DNA of 64,000 nucleotides from Gillisella taibaishanensis. Its GTDB lineage: Bacteria; Pseudomonadota; Alphaproteobacteria; Rhizobiales; Rhizobiaceae. The translations under genes and the position numbers were made by a program. The stretch is from the NCBI RefSeq assembly GCF_001938985.1, contig NZ_MKIN01000019.1, forward strand, positions 124,001-188,000, written 5' to 3'. The notes under the pieces were generated by a model. It worked only from the letters and a program-made list of their open reading frames with translations. It searched no databases and was not told where the DNA came from. This document shows, in pieces, positions 45,182-52,993 of the stretch (the stretch's first letter is position 1; each line of letters starts with the position of its first letter).

Positions 45182-45221
45182 GTTACGGCGACATCGTAAT
45201 TCTCCACGATGTCGCCGTAAC
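45182..45221. terminator. Bidirectional terminator between convergent operons
   Basis: A perfect 16-bp stem (GTTACGGCGACATCGT / ACGATGTCGCCGTAAC) with an 8-base loop, followed by GTTTGTCT on the plus strand. It sits between the plus-strand PLP enzyme gene and the minus-strand ABC operon end. Confidence 0.8.
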
Positions 45222-45228
45222 GTTTGTC

Positions 45229-46365
45229 TCATCCGGCCTTTACCGTTTTTAGCGCGTCAGGCAAAGTTTCGGCCTGCCAATCGATATGACGTTCCAAAGC
45301 TTGGCCATCTGCGTCAAACAGATGGCAGTCACCCGCCTTGATGGCGGTTGCCATTGGCATCTCGGCCTGGATCGGAGCGGATCCCGGGAAGACCGCACAA
45401 TAGGGTTCGCCGTTCGGTAAATTGGCGTAGGCGATGGTGCTGGCGCCGAGCCGTTCTATGACGGTTGGGGTCACCTTAATCGAGAAATCGCCGTTGCCGA
45501 GCGCCAAATGCTCTGGCCGAATGCCGAGCGTGAGGTCCTGGCCGAGCAACTCGGGGCGTCCCGTGACCGGGATGGTCACCGTTTGACCGTCATAGGCTAC
45601 GGTTACGCCCTCGGGGCCGACGCCTTTGCAGGTGACCGGCACGAAATTCATCTTGGGATTGCCGATGAAGCCTGCCACAAAGAGATTTTGCGGCTTGTGA
45701 TAGAGCTCCAGCGGCGCGCCGACCTGGGCGACCAGGCCGGCATGCAGCACCACGATCCGGTCTGCCATGGTCATGGCTTCAATCTGGTCGTGGGTGACGT
45801 AGATCATCGTCGCCTTTAGCTGGCGGTGCAGCCGGGTCAACTCGATGCGCATGTCTGCGCGCAGAGCAGCGTCGAGGTTGGAAAGCGGCTCGTCAAACAG
45901 GAAAATCTTCGGTTCGCGCACGATCGCCCGGCCGATGGCGACGCGCTGGCGCTGCCCGCCAGACAACTGGCCCGGTCGCTGCTGCAAACGTTGATCGAGC
46001 TGGAGAACCTTCGCGACGGCATCGATCTTCTCGCGGATCTTTGCTTCCGGCATTTTTTCCACGCGCAGCGGAAAGGCTATGTTTTCAAAGACGGACATAT
46101 GCGGGTATAGCGCATAGGATTGGAAGACCATGGCAATGCCACGTTCCACAGGGGGCAGTGCGTTGACCCTTTCGCCATCGATAACGATGTCGCCACTGGT
46201 GGTATCGTCCAGACCGGCGATCATTCGCAACAGAGTGGATTTTCCGCAGCCGGATGGGCCTACGAAAACCATGAATTCTCCGTCGCGGATATCGAGCGAC
46301 ACGCCCTTGATCACATCGAAATGACCGAAGGATTTGACGACCTTGTTGAGATAAAGCTGACCCAC
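45229..46365 (-). CDS. Sugar ABC importer ATPase (UgpC/MalK-like)
   Basis: 378 residues from the GTG at 46365 ([13 protein letters not shown]), with GGAG about 10 bases upstream; a TTG at 46386 is an alternative. Walker [10 protein letters not shown], signature [16 protein letters not shown], Walker [14 protein letters not shown]-loop [14 protein letters not shown], then a C-terminal TOBE/MalK regulatory domain from about 240 ([16 protein letters not shown]). Last gene of a minus-strand operon (dehydrogenase, two permeases, binding protein, ATPase). The binding-protein gene stop is 101 bases away with a hairpin between. Confidence 0.93.
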   Translation of the reverse strand: MGQLYLNKVVKSFGHFDVIKGVSLDIRDGEFMVFVGPSGCGKSTLLRMIAGLDDTTSGDIVIDGERVNALPPVERGIAMVFQSYALYPHMSVFENIAFPLRVEKMPEAKIREKIDAVAKVLQLDQRLQQRPGQLSGGQRQRVAIGRAIVREPKIFLFDEPLSNLDAALRADMRIELTRLHRQLKATMIYVTHDQIEAMTMADRIVVLHAGLVAQVGAPLELYHKPQNLFVAGFIGNPKMNFVPVTCKGVGPEGVTVAYDGQTVTIPVTGRPELLGQDLTLGIRPEHLALGNGDFSIKVTPTVIERLGASTIAYANLPNGEPYCAVFPGSAPIQAEMPMATAIKAGDCHLFDADGQALERHIDWQAETLPDALKTVKAG

Positions 46366-46425
46366 GGCGCGGCGTCTCCAGACCAACGGCTGCCGAAAGG
46401 CGGCCGGGTAAATTATCGAACAAAT

Positions 46426-46455
46426 CCGGCTGCGAACCTGATGATCCGCAGCCGG
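46426..46455 (-). terminator. Intercistronic hairpin between binding-protein and ATPase genes
   Basis: A perfect 9-bp stem CCGGCTGCG / CGCAGCCGG with a 12-base loop, no T-run. Same position relative to the binding-protein gene as in the other two importer operons of this window. Confidence 0.6.
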
Positions 46456-46466
46456 TATTATTGCTG

Positions 46467-47687
46467 TTACTTGTACTGATCGATGCCGGCAGCGGCCTTT
46501 TTCAGGGCTGCTTCAGGCTCGGCTTTGCCAGTGACGACGGACTGAACCATCTCGATCATCACGTTCTGGAAGCCCTTGTAATCCTTGAACAAGGGCTCAG
46601 GACCGCCATAGGCGATACCGTCGATGAACGGTTTCCAATACGGCTTGTCCTTGATCAACTGGTCAACCTTCGGCGAAGGCCGCAGCGGCGTAAGGCCGGA
46701 ATCTGTCGTGAGTTCGTATTCTTCCTGCGGACCGGCCGAAGTGATGTATTTCGCAAATTCCGTTGCCTTGTCCTCGACGCCGGAGCCCTTGAAGATGGCC
46801 AGGCTGTCGGTGATCAACAGCGTGCCCGGACCCTTGGCTTCTGGGCCGAGCGGCAGCGTGGTGACACCCCAATGCATGTCGGTCTTCAGCAGGCGGTAAG
46901 CGGCACCAGAGCTGTTCTGGATCATGCCGGCCTTGCCGTCGAGGAAGATGGCACGGATTTCGTTCTGCTCGTAAGCGGTTGCGCCTTCGACGGAATAAGG
47001 CGTGATGTCCTTATAGGCCTTCAATGCAGCCAGCACTTCCGGGCTATCCATGACGATCTTGTCGCCATCGATGACCTTGCCATTGTTGGTGTAAACCCAA
47101 TGCATGAACTGGTGCATTGTGTTGTCGAAGGTCTTTGCAGGCAGGCCGTAACCAGCGATGCCGGTCTTTTCCTTGATCTGCTTGGCAAAGGCGATTTCTT
47201 CAGCCCAGGTCTTTGGCGGGGTTTCCGGATCGAGACCGGCCTTCTTGAACAGGTCCTTGTTCCAGTAGAGCGCCTTGGTCGAGAAAGCGATCGGAACACC
47301 CCACTGAGTGCCGTCGAAAGTGACGGTGTCGACGATGTGAGGATAATAGCTCTTCTTTTCCTCATCCGTCATCGGCACCTTGACGATCAGATCGTTCTCA
47401 GCGAATTCCTTCAATGTGCGCGAGCCGACATAAGCCATTGCAACGGGGGTGCCGGCGGCAGCAAGGGTCGTCGCCTTGTCCTGGCACTGTTCCCAGCCGA
47501 CGACTTCGGGCGCTACCTTCCAGCCAGGGTTCTTCTCTTCCCAGACTTTGATGTACTTTTCATGGATCGGGTCGATCTTGTCGCCACAATAGATCCAGCT
47601 GATTTCCTTATCTGCTGCAAAGCTCGAAAGCGCCGAGCTTGCCAGCAGGGCCAGCGTACCGGCCATGATGGTCAAAGTTCTTTTCAT
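46467..47687 (-). CDS. Sugar ABC importer substrate-binding protein
   Basis: 406 residues. Sec signal peptide at 1-24 (KRTLTIMAGTLALLASSALSSFA, cleavage SFA-AD). The mature protein is a type II, MalE-like (family 1) solute-binding fold: ISWIYCGDKIDPIHEKYIKVWEEKNPGWKV, GTPVAMAYVGSRTLKEFAEND, GVPIAFSTKALYWNKDLFKKAGLDPETPPKTWAEEIAFAKQI, and the C-terminal LTTDSGLTPLRPSP. Near the nag genes it probably binds GlcNAc, chitobiose or a related amino-sugar oligomer, by context only. Confidence 0.92.
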   Translation of the reverse strand: MKRTLTIMAGTLALLASSALSSFAADKEISWIYCGDKIDPIHEKYIKVWEEKNPGWKVAPEVVGWEQCQDKATTLAAAGTPVAMAYVGSRTLKEFAENDLIVKVPMTDEEKKSYYPHIVDTVTFDGTQWGVPIAFSTKALYWNKDLFKKAGLDPETPPKTWAEEIAFAKQIKEKTGIAGYGLPAKTFDNTMHQFMHWVYTNNGKVIDGDKIVMDSPEVLAALKAYKDITPYSVEGATAYEQNEIRAIFLDGKAGMIQNSSGAAYRLLKTDMHWGVTTLPLGPEAKGPGTLLITDSLAIFKGSGVEDKATEFAKYITSAGPQEEYELTTDSGLTPLRPSPKVDQLIKDKPYWKPFIDGIAYGGPEPLFKDYKGFQNVMIEMVQSVVTGKAEPEAALKKAAAGIDQYK

Positions 47688-47703
47688 CGGTGGTCCCCCT
47701 TTG

Positions 47704-47747
47704 TTGACAGTCCTGTCTTTGACAGTCCTGGTTGCCTGTTAGTCCTG
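47704..47747. repeat. Short tandem direct repeat before binding-protein gene
   Basis: TTGACAGTCCTG occurs at 47704-47715 and again at 47719-47730, 15 bases apart, with a partial third copy TTAGTCCTG at 47739-47747. It lies in the 74-base gap between the MalG-like and binding-protein genes. It could be a binding site or a simple duplication. Confidence 0.6.
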
Positions 47748-47761
47748 AAACCCGGTCTCTG

Positions 47762-48622
47762 CTATTTCACTGCCCCTGCCGTCAGACCGCTGACCAGATA
47801 GCGTTGCAGGAAGAAGATCACGATCATTGCCGGCGCAATGCCGACGAAACTGGCGGCCATCAACTCGTTCCAGACCACTTCCTGACGCCCGAAATAGGCG
47901 AAGAGGCCGATCGGCAGCGGCATGTATTCCGTCTTGGAGTTGAAGGTCAGCGCAAAGATGAAGTGCTGGGCATAAGCCGTGATGAAGGTGGTGATACCGA
48001 CGACTGATATGCCGGGCATGGCAAGCGGCAGGATCACGCGACGAAAGGTGTAGAAATGGCTGGCGCCATCGACATAGGCAGCTTCTTCCAGTTCCCGCGG
48101 GATGCGCATCATGTACGTGCGCAACAACCAGATGGCGGTCGGGATCAGAAAGGCGATCAGCGGCACGATCAGCGCGAAATACGTGTTGAGCATGCCCGAA
48201 ACCCGCATCAGCCGGAAGATCGGGATCAGCAGCACAGCGCCCGAGAACATGTTGACCGCGAGAAAGACGCCGAGCAACACGCCCCGGCCCTTGAACTCGA
48301 ACCGGGCAAAGGCGTAAGCGGCCGGCACCACAAGCAACAGCACCACGATGGTTGCCGTAATCGAGATGAAGAACGAATTGAAGATGTAGCGGCCAAAACC
48401 TGGCACATGCTCCCACATCGTTCGGTAGGCCTCGAAGGAGCCGTTTTCGGGCCAGAAGCGGTAGGGCGAGGAAAACAGCTGGCTCAGCGGTTTCAGCGAG
48501 ACCAGAAACCCCTCGACGAACGGCGCCAGTACGAAGGTCAGAAACACCGCAATGCCACAATAGATGCCGATGATTTCGTACCACTTGTAGCGATTGATCA
48601 TCGCGTGCTTATTGGTGCTCAT
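47762..48622 (-). CDS. Sugar ABC importer permease (MalG-like)
   Basis: 286 residues with six predicted helices, beginning YEIIGIYCGIAVFLTFVLAPFVEGFLVS. The EAA loop ELEEAAYVDGASHFYTFRRVILPLAMPG is at about 175-202. It forms the channel with the MalF-like gene, whose stop overlaps this start by four bases (ATGA). Confidence 0.93.
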   Translation of the reverse strand: MSTNKHAMINRYKWYEIIGIYCGIAVFLTFVLAPFVEGFLVSLKPLSQLFSSPYRFWPENGSFEAYRTMWEHVPGFGRYIFNSFFISITATIVVLLLVVPAAYAFARFEFKGRGVLLGVFLAVNMFSGAVLLIPIFRLMRVSGMLNTYFALIVPLIAFLIPTAIWLLRTYMMRIPRELEEAAYVDGASHFYTFRRVILPLAMPGISVVGITTFITAYAQHFIFALTFNSKTEYMPLPIGLFAYFGRQEVVWNELMAASFVGIAPAMIVIFFLQRYLVSGLTAGAVK

Positions 48623-49503
48623 CGGGACTGCTCCTGCGAGAGGCGGCTGGTGACGCGGAAATAGAAGTAGCTGAAGATCGACAGGAAGATGCAGATCAGC
48701 ACGGCGCGGGCGGCGCCCTCACCATATTTGTAAGAGCCGATTGCGGTCTTGTAGGTATCGATGATCATCGTTGTCGTGCTGCCGCTCGGGCCGCCGCGGG
48801 TCAGGATCCAGATGATGTCGAAAGAGTTGAATGTCGAAATCAGCGAAATCATCGACATGGTGATCATCGCAGGCATCAGCAGCGGCAAGGTGATGCGGCG
48901 GAAGCGGTAGAAACGCCCTGCCCCATCCGTCCATGCAGCTTCGTGCAGGTCCTGTGGGATCGACTGGATGGCGGCCAGGAGATAAAGCGTGACCATGGGC
49001 ACGCCAATCCACACATCGGTAAAGATTGTCGCCCAGAAAGCCGTCGAACCGTAGGCCAGGAAGGCAACCGGGCCATCCACCAGGCCGAAGCGCTGTAGCA
49101 TCCCGGAAATCATCCCGAACTGACCGTTATACATCCAGCCCCACATGAAGATGCCGATAGCCATTGGCACGATCCATGGCGGCATCGTGAGGATGCGAAA
49201 CAGCGTACGTCCGGGAACGGCGCTATTGAGCAAACTTGCACCAAACGTGCCGATGATCATCTTGAACAGGACAGAAAAGAAGGTCCAGACAAAGGTACGG
49301 ACGATGACATCGGCAAAGGTGGCGTTGAAGATCTTGTTGTAATTCTCCCAGCCGACCCAGTTGGTCACCCGCTTCAGCGAGGCATCGGTGAAGGAGAGAA
49401 TGAAGGTGTCGACCAGCGGATAGGCAACAATGATGGCGATGTAAATGGTCGCCGGCAGAAGCAGGCACCAGGCGAAAATGACGGTCTGACGCTTCGCCTC
49501 CAT
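48619..49503 (-). CDS. Sugar ABC importer permease (MalF-like)
   Basis: 294 residues from ATG 49503, with a strong GAGGAG ribosome-binding site; the open frame upstream lies over the dehydrogenase gene and is not used. Six helices, the first FAWCLLLPATIYIAIIVAYPLVDTFILSF. EAA loop: DLHEAAWTDGAGRFYRFRRITLPLLMPA (about 195-222). The gene starts 10 bases after the Gfo/Idh stop. Confidence 0.93.
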   Translation of the reverse strand: MEAKRQTVIFAWCLLLPATIYIAIIVAYPLVDTFILSFTDASLKRVTNWVGWENYNKIFNATFADVIVRTFVWTFFSVLFKMIIGTFGASLLNSAVPGRTLFRILTMPPWIVPMAIGIFMWGWMYNGQFGMISGMLQRFGLVDGPVAFLAYGSTAFWATIFTDVWIGVPMVTLYLLAAIQSIPQDLHEAAWTDGAGRFYRFRRITLPLLMPAMITMSMISLISTFNSFDIIWILTRGGPSGSTTTMIIDTYKTAIGSYKYGEGAARAVLICIFLSIFSYFYFRVTSRLSQEQSR

Positions 49504-49513
49504 GATCAGCTCC

Positions 49514-50698
49514 TCACGCCTTTGCCGCCAGCGCCGGTGCCGGTGCCGTGCCATGAAGGCAAGCGTCGTAACGGCTCCAGACTGGGGCGAGATCCACGAC
49601 CTTTCGATCAATCCTGGCCTGGTCGAGCGCAAGGGCAAGGATTCCAGCCTCTATGGCGTCCAATGCCGAGACGGGCTGTTTTGCACCTGTCTGGATGAAG
49701 GCCAAGACATCGGCTGCCATCTGCTCGTCAGCGCCGTAATGCTGCGATTTCTCAGAGGGCGCGCTGTAGGTGTTGGCGACCAGTTTCTCATTGTTGCGGG
49801 CGTTGTGCACGTCAAGGAAACCGCGGACGAAATCACCCTCAGCCATGCCCTTCGAGCCGATCACGCAGAACCGCCTAAACTGGTCTGGCACGTTGAGATT
49901 GGTATGGAAGGTCATCGCAACGCCATTCTCATATTCGATGATCGCGGTCTGATAGTCGATGATATCGGCATCGCTGTCGAAAACCTTGTCGGAACCCTGC
50001 CAGCCGCTTGGCTTGCGATGATAGAGCTCCATATCGTTGACGCCGTCCTGCTCCGGCGCATTGTCGGGCACGAAGCTCTTGCGTCCGCCAAAGCTTGCGA
50101 CAAAGCGCGGGCGGGCGCCGACGACGCCATTGTACAGATCAAGATCATGGCAGCACTTTTCCAGCATGAAGCCGCCGGTGTAGCGGCCATAGCGACGCCA
50201 GTCGCGCATGAAGAAGGCGCCGTGATAGGGCTCGATATGCTCCGACGCCTCGATGGAGACGACGTTGCCGAGAAGACCCTCCTCCTGTGCCTTGCGCAAG
50301 TCGCGATAAAGCGGCGAATAGCGCAGGACCAGACCAACAAGGAGTCTGTCGTGCCCGTAAGTGTGGAGAAGCGAGGCAAGCTCTAGGCTCTCTTCGATGG
50401 AAATGACGATTGGCTTTTCGGTAAAGACCGTCAGCCCAGCCTGCAGCCCGAGGCGAATATGGTCTAGATGCAGATGGTTAGGCGAGCCGATCATCAGCAG
50501 GTCGAAGCCGCCGGCGGCAATCAGTTGCTCCGGGGTCTCGTAGGATACACCTACGGACACCCCTGCCGCCTGCAGCCCAGGCAGGCCGGCGGGCGCAGGA
50601 TCGACGTAGCCGACAATCTCGAAGGTCGGGTCGATCTCACTGAACACACGACCCAGATAACCAAGCCGGAAACCGAGCCCGATAATGGCGACTTTCAT
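49514..50698 (-). CDS. Gfo/Idh/MocA-family sugar oxidoreductase
   Basis: 394 residues. N-terminal Rossmann fold starts KVAIIGLGFRLGYLGRVF with an atypical GLGFRLG turn; EKP is present in FTEKPIVISIEESLELA (the conserved lysine of the family), and LGNVVSIEASEHIEPYHGAFFMRDWRRYGRYTGGFMLEKCCHDLDLYN carries the His-Asp pair near the active site. NAD(P)-dependent oxidation, reduction or hydrolysis of a sugar or glycoside is expected; some relatives are hydrolases. First gene of the ABC operon, so it probably modifies the imported sugar in the cytoplasm. Confidence 0.9.
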   Translation of the reverse strand: MKVAIIGLGFRLGYLGRVFSEIDPTFEIVGYVDPAPAGLPGLQAAGVSVGVSYETPEQLIAAGGFDLLMIGSPNHLHLDHIRLGLQAGLTVFTEKPIVISIEESLELASLLHTYGHDRLLVGLVLRYSPLYRDLRKAQEEGLLGNVVSIEASEHIEPYHGAFFMRDWRRYGRYTGGFMLEKCCHDLDLYNGVVGARPRFVASFGGRKSFVPDNAPEQDGVNDMELYHRKPSGWQGSDKVFDSDADIIDYQTAIIEYENGVAMTFHTNLNVPDQFRRFCVIGSKGMAEGDFVRGFLDVHNARNNEKLVANTYSAPSEKSQHYGADEQMAADVLAFIQTGAKQPVSALDAIEAGILALALDQARIDRKVVDLAPVWSRYDACLHGTAPAPALAAKA

Positions 50699-50787
50699 GC
50701 TACAATCATCCCCGTTACGTAATTTATTTTCTTAAGACTGCGGAGTTTTAGATAATTCGTCAATAGAGAAACCGTTCGCCCGACAAT

Positions 50788-50808
50788 CTGTGAAAACTAT
50801 TTTCACAG
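50788..50808. promoter_or_regulatory. Perfect 21-bp palindrome
   Basis: CTGTGAAAA, then CTA, then TTTTCACAG: 9-bp arms around three bases, 90 bases upstream of the Gfo/Idh start. It has the size and symmetry of a dimeric repressor site. The binder is unknown. Confidence 0.55.
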
Positions 50809-50920
50809 CTGCTCAACTCCAGAAAAAACCTTCTGGCGAATTCCGATCAGTGCTGCATTGTCGAAGTCGCAATTGCCTGAGAGGGCGCTTGTTCATTCCC
50901 GCTTGTTTTTTTGTTAATGA

Positions 50921-51076
50921 ACCATACCAAAAAAATGCCAATCGTCTAGATGAAATTGTCTAATCCCCTAATTTTCGGGGGAACTAGCTGAAATATCAAC
51001 GTAAATCGTCTCTGCAGACTGTTAATGAAAAGTCCAATCAAAGACGATTGCATAATTGGTATTGCCTTGGTATCGT
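50921..51076. promoter_or_regulatory. Inverted pair of NagR-like operator candidates
   Basis: At 51055-51076 the sequence ATTGGTATTGCC is followed by TTGGTATCGT. The minus strand of 50921-50942 reads ATTGGCATTTTTTT, then GGTATGGT. The two agree at 17 of 22 positions and face in opposite directions. They hold repeated TTGGTAT half-sites. The downstream copy is 35 bases before the GntR start and likely covers its promoter. Confidence 0.5.
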
Positions 51077-51111
51077 AAATTCATAAATCGCCAACGCGCA
51101 GGGGACATGAC

Positions 51112-51864
51112 ATGCAGACGGATGTGCTTGCCTTTGCCAATTTGCAATCGCGCGGCGGCGGTCCGCTCTATGTCAAGCTGAAGGGTTTGATCGAAGAGGC
51201 GATACAAGCCGGGCGGCTGAAAAATGGCGATGCCCTTCCTGCCGAACGGGATATAGCCGAAGTGGCTGGGATTAGCCGTGTAACGGTTCGCAAGGCGATC
51301 GACGAGCTGGTGGCCGAAGGCTTGTTGGTACGCCGTCGTGGCGCTGGAACATTTGTGGTGAAACCGGTCCCGCGCATGCAGCAGCCGCTGACGCGACTGA
51401 CGTCATTTACTGAAGATATGGCCCGGCGCGGCATGGTCAGCGGTTCGCAATGGCTCGAGCGCGGACTGTTCTTGCCTACACCTGAGGAAACCATGGCGCT
51501 GGGCTTGTCAGGCAGCGCGCGCGTCGCCCGTCTTGTGCGGCTGCGGACGGCGAGCAGCATGCCGATCGCGCTGGAGCGCACCAACCTGCCGGAGGATCTA
51601 CTACCGGATCCAGGCAGCGTCGAAAATTCCCTTTACGCTGCACTCGGCAGCGCCGGCATAAGGCCCGTGCGCGCCAACCAGCGGATCTCGGCGGTCATCT
51701 TGAGTGACGAAGATGCGAAATTGCTCGGCATGCCCCCCGGTTCTGCGGCGCTGTCGGTACAGCGCATCGCTTATCTGGAAACGGGGCGGGTCATGGAAGT
51801 GTCACGCGCGCTTTATCGAAGCGACGCCTATGATTTGGTCGCGGAACTGACGATCGGCTCATAG
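51112..51864 (+). CDS. GntR-family regulator, HutC/UTRA subfamily (NagR/DasR-like)
   Basis: 250 residues. Winged helix at about 15-85 (PLYVKLKGLIEEAIQAGRLKNGDALPAERDIAEVAGISRVTVRKAIDELVAEGLLVRRRGAGTFV), then a UTRA ligand-binding domain (LTRLTSFTEDMARRGMVSGSQWLERG through ISAVILSDEDAKLLGMPPGSAALSVQRIAYLETGRVMEVSRALYRSDAYDL). This subfamily includes NagR and DasR, which sense GlcNAc-6-phosphate or glucosamine-6-phosphate. First gene of an operon with a SIS deaminase, nagA and a kinase, which fits a NagR role. Confidence 0.9.
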   Translation: MQTDVLAFANLQSRGGGPLYVKLKGLIEEAIQAGRLKNGDALPAERDIAEVAGISRVTVRKAIDELVAEGLLVRRRGAGTFVVKPVPRMQQPLTRLTSFTEDMARRGMVSGSQWLERGLFLPTPEETMALGLSGSARVARLVRLRTASSMPIALERTNLPEDLLPDPGSVENSLYAALGSAGIRPVRANQRISAVILSDEDAKLLGMPPGSAALSVQRIAYLETGRVMEVSRALYRSDAYDLVAELTIGS

Positions 51865-51964
51865 TCGCAGGTCTCTGCGGTCGTTTCGCAAGATGCATTG
51901 AAAGAAGAAGCGGTGTTGCTTGAGGGGTTATCGAGCCGCGCTTCATGGCCGAACAGGAAGGGAA

Positions 51965-52993
51965 ATGACAATGATCACGACAATGCGCCGGGAAATCGAC
52001 GAGATTCCCGCAGCCGTACGCCGCATGCTGCGCGACAGCCGAGACAGCATCAATGAAGCCGGCTCCATGCTGCGTAAGCGAGATCCTGCCGTCCTCGTCA
52101 GCATTGCCCGCGGCTCTTCCGATCATGCGGCGCATTTCCTCAAATATGCCTTCGAGCTAGAACTGGGACTTGTGGTCGCCTCCATCGGCCCTTCGCTTGC
52201 CTCGATCTATCAGGCACCGCTGAAGCTTGATCGCGCCGCGGCTTTGGCGATTTCGCAGTCAGGCGCCAGCCCTGATCTGCTGGCTTTGGCCAATACGGCA
52301 AAAACCGGTGGTGCTAAGACCGTCTGCCTGGTCAATACGATTTCCTCGCCCTTGGCAGCGGCCTGTGACGTAGCCGTCGATATTCACGCCGGGCCAGAAA
52401 TTGCCGTTGCCGCTACCAAATCCTTCGTCAACTCGATTGCGGCTGGGCTTTCGCTGCTAAGCATCTGGAGCGGCAATGCCGCCCTCGTGGCGGCAGTCGA
52501 GGCTTTGCCTGATCATCTGGAGCAGGCGCTTTCCCTGGATTGGAGCGGTTTGGTCGAGACGCTACACGGCGCCGATTCGCTTTATATGCTTGGCCGCGGG
52601 CCGTCGCTCGCCATCGCCTGCGAAGCCGCCTTGAAATGCAAGGAAACGTCGGAACTGCATGCCGAGGCCTATTCCTCCGCCGAGGTGCTGCATGGTCCGG
52701 TGTCGCTGGTGTCAGCTCATTTCCCAATCATTGCCTTCGCCGCCCGCGATAAGGCTGAGTCTTCTATTGCGGCAACGGCCAACGGGCTCGCTGCAAAAAA
52801 CGCCTCAGTATTCCTGACATCAGCGTCAGCAAAGGAGGCGAGCCGCCTGCCCTTCGTTGAAACAGGCCATGCGCTAACCGATGCGCTCGCGCTGATTGTT
52901 CCCTATTATGGCATGGTGGAATCACTGTCGCGGGCCCGGGGGCTTAATCCGGATAAACCCGTTGCCCTCAAGAAAGTAACTGAAACGCGATGA
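51965..52993 (+). CDS. Double-SIS domain protein, probable glucosamine-6-phosphate deaminase (NagB-II type)
   Basis: 342 residues from ATG 51965 with AGGAAGG upstream; an ATG at 51971 is also possible. Two SIS domains resemble the C-terminal isomerase half of GlmS: VLVSIARGSSDHAAHFLKYAFE, ISQSGASPDLLALA, GPEIAVAATKSFVNSIAAGLSLL, then YMLGRGPSLAIACEAALKCKETSELHAEAYSSAEVLHGPVSLV. The glutaminase domain is absent, so it would deaminate rather than synthesise glucosamine-6-phosphate. SIS-type NagB-II enzymes replace NagB in several proteobacteria. Its stop overlaps the nagA start (ATGA). Confidence 0.9.
   Translation: MTMITTMRREIDEIPAAVRRMLRDSRDSINEAGSMLRKRDPAVLVSIARGSSDHAAHFLKYAFELELGLVVASIGPSLASIYQAPLKLDRAAALAISQSGASPDLLALANTAKTGGAKTVCLVNTISSPLAAACDVAVDIHAGPEIAVAATKSFVNSIAAGLSLLSIWSGNAALVAAVEALPDHLEQALSLDWSGLVETLHGADSLYMLGRGPSLAIACEAALKCKETSELHAEAYSSAEVLHGPVSLVSAHFPIIAFAARDKAESSIAATANGLAAKNASVFLTSASAKEASRLPFVETGHALTDALALIVPYYGMVESLSRARGLNPDKPVALKKVTETR

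Larger units (their letters stand above)
50699..51111. promoter_or_regulatory. 413-base divergent control region between the Gfo/Idh-ABC operon and the nag genes
   Basis: No gene is visible here, and the A+T content is higher than in the flanks. It contains TTATTTTCTTA at 50724-50734 (shared with the RidA operon), a perfect 21-bp palindrome at 50788-50808, an inverted pair of 22-bp GntR-like sites at 50921-50942 and 51055-51076, and a small CCCC/GGGG hairpin near 50966-50981. Confidence 0.7.

Noticed and set aside
51965-52993. Interpretation of the SIS protein as MurNAc-6-phosphate etherase (MurQ)
   Set aside because: It has two GlmS-like SIS domains over 342 residues and sits between nagR-like and nagA genes, which fits a NagB-II deaminase better.
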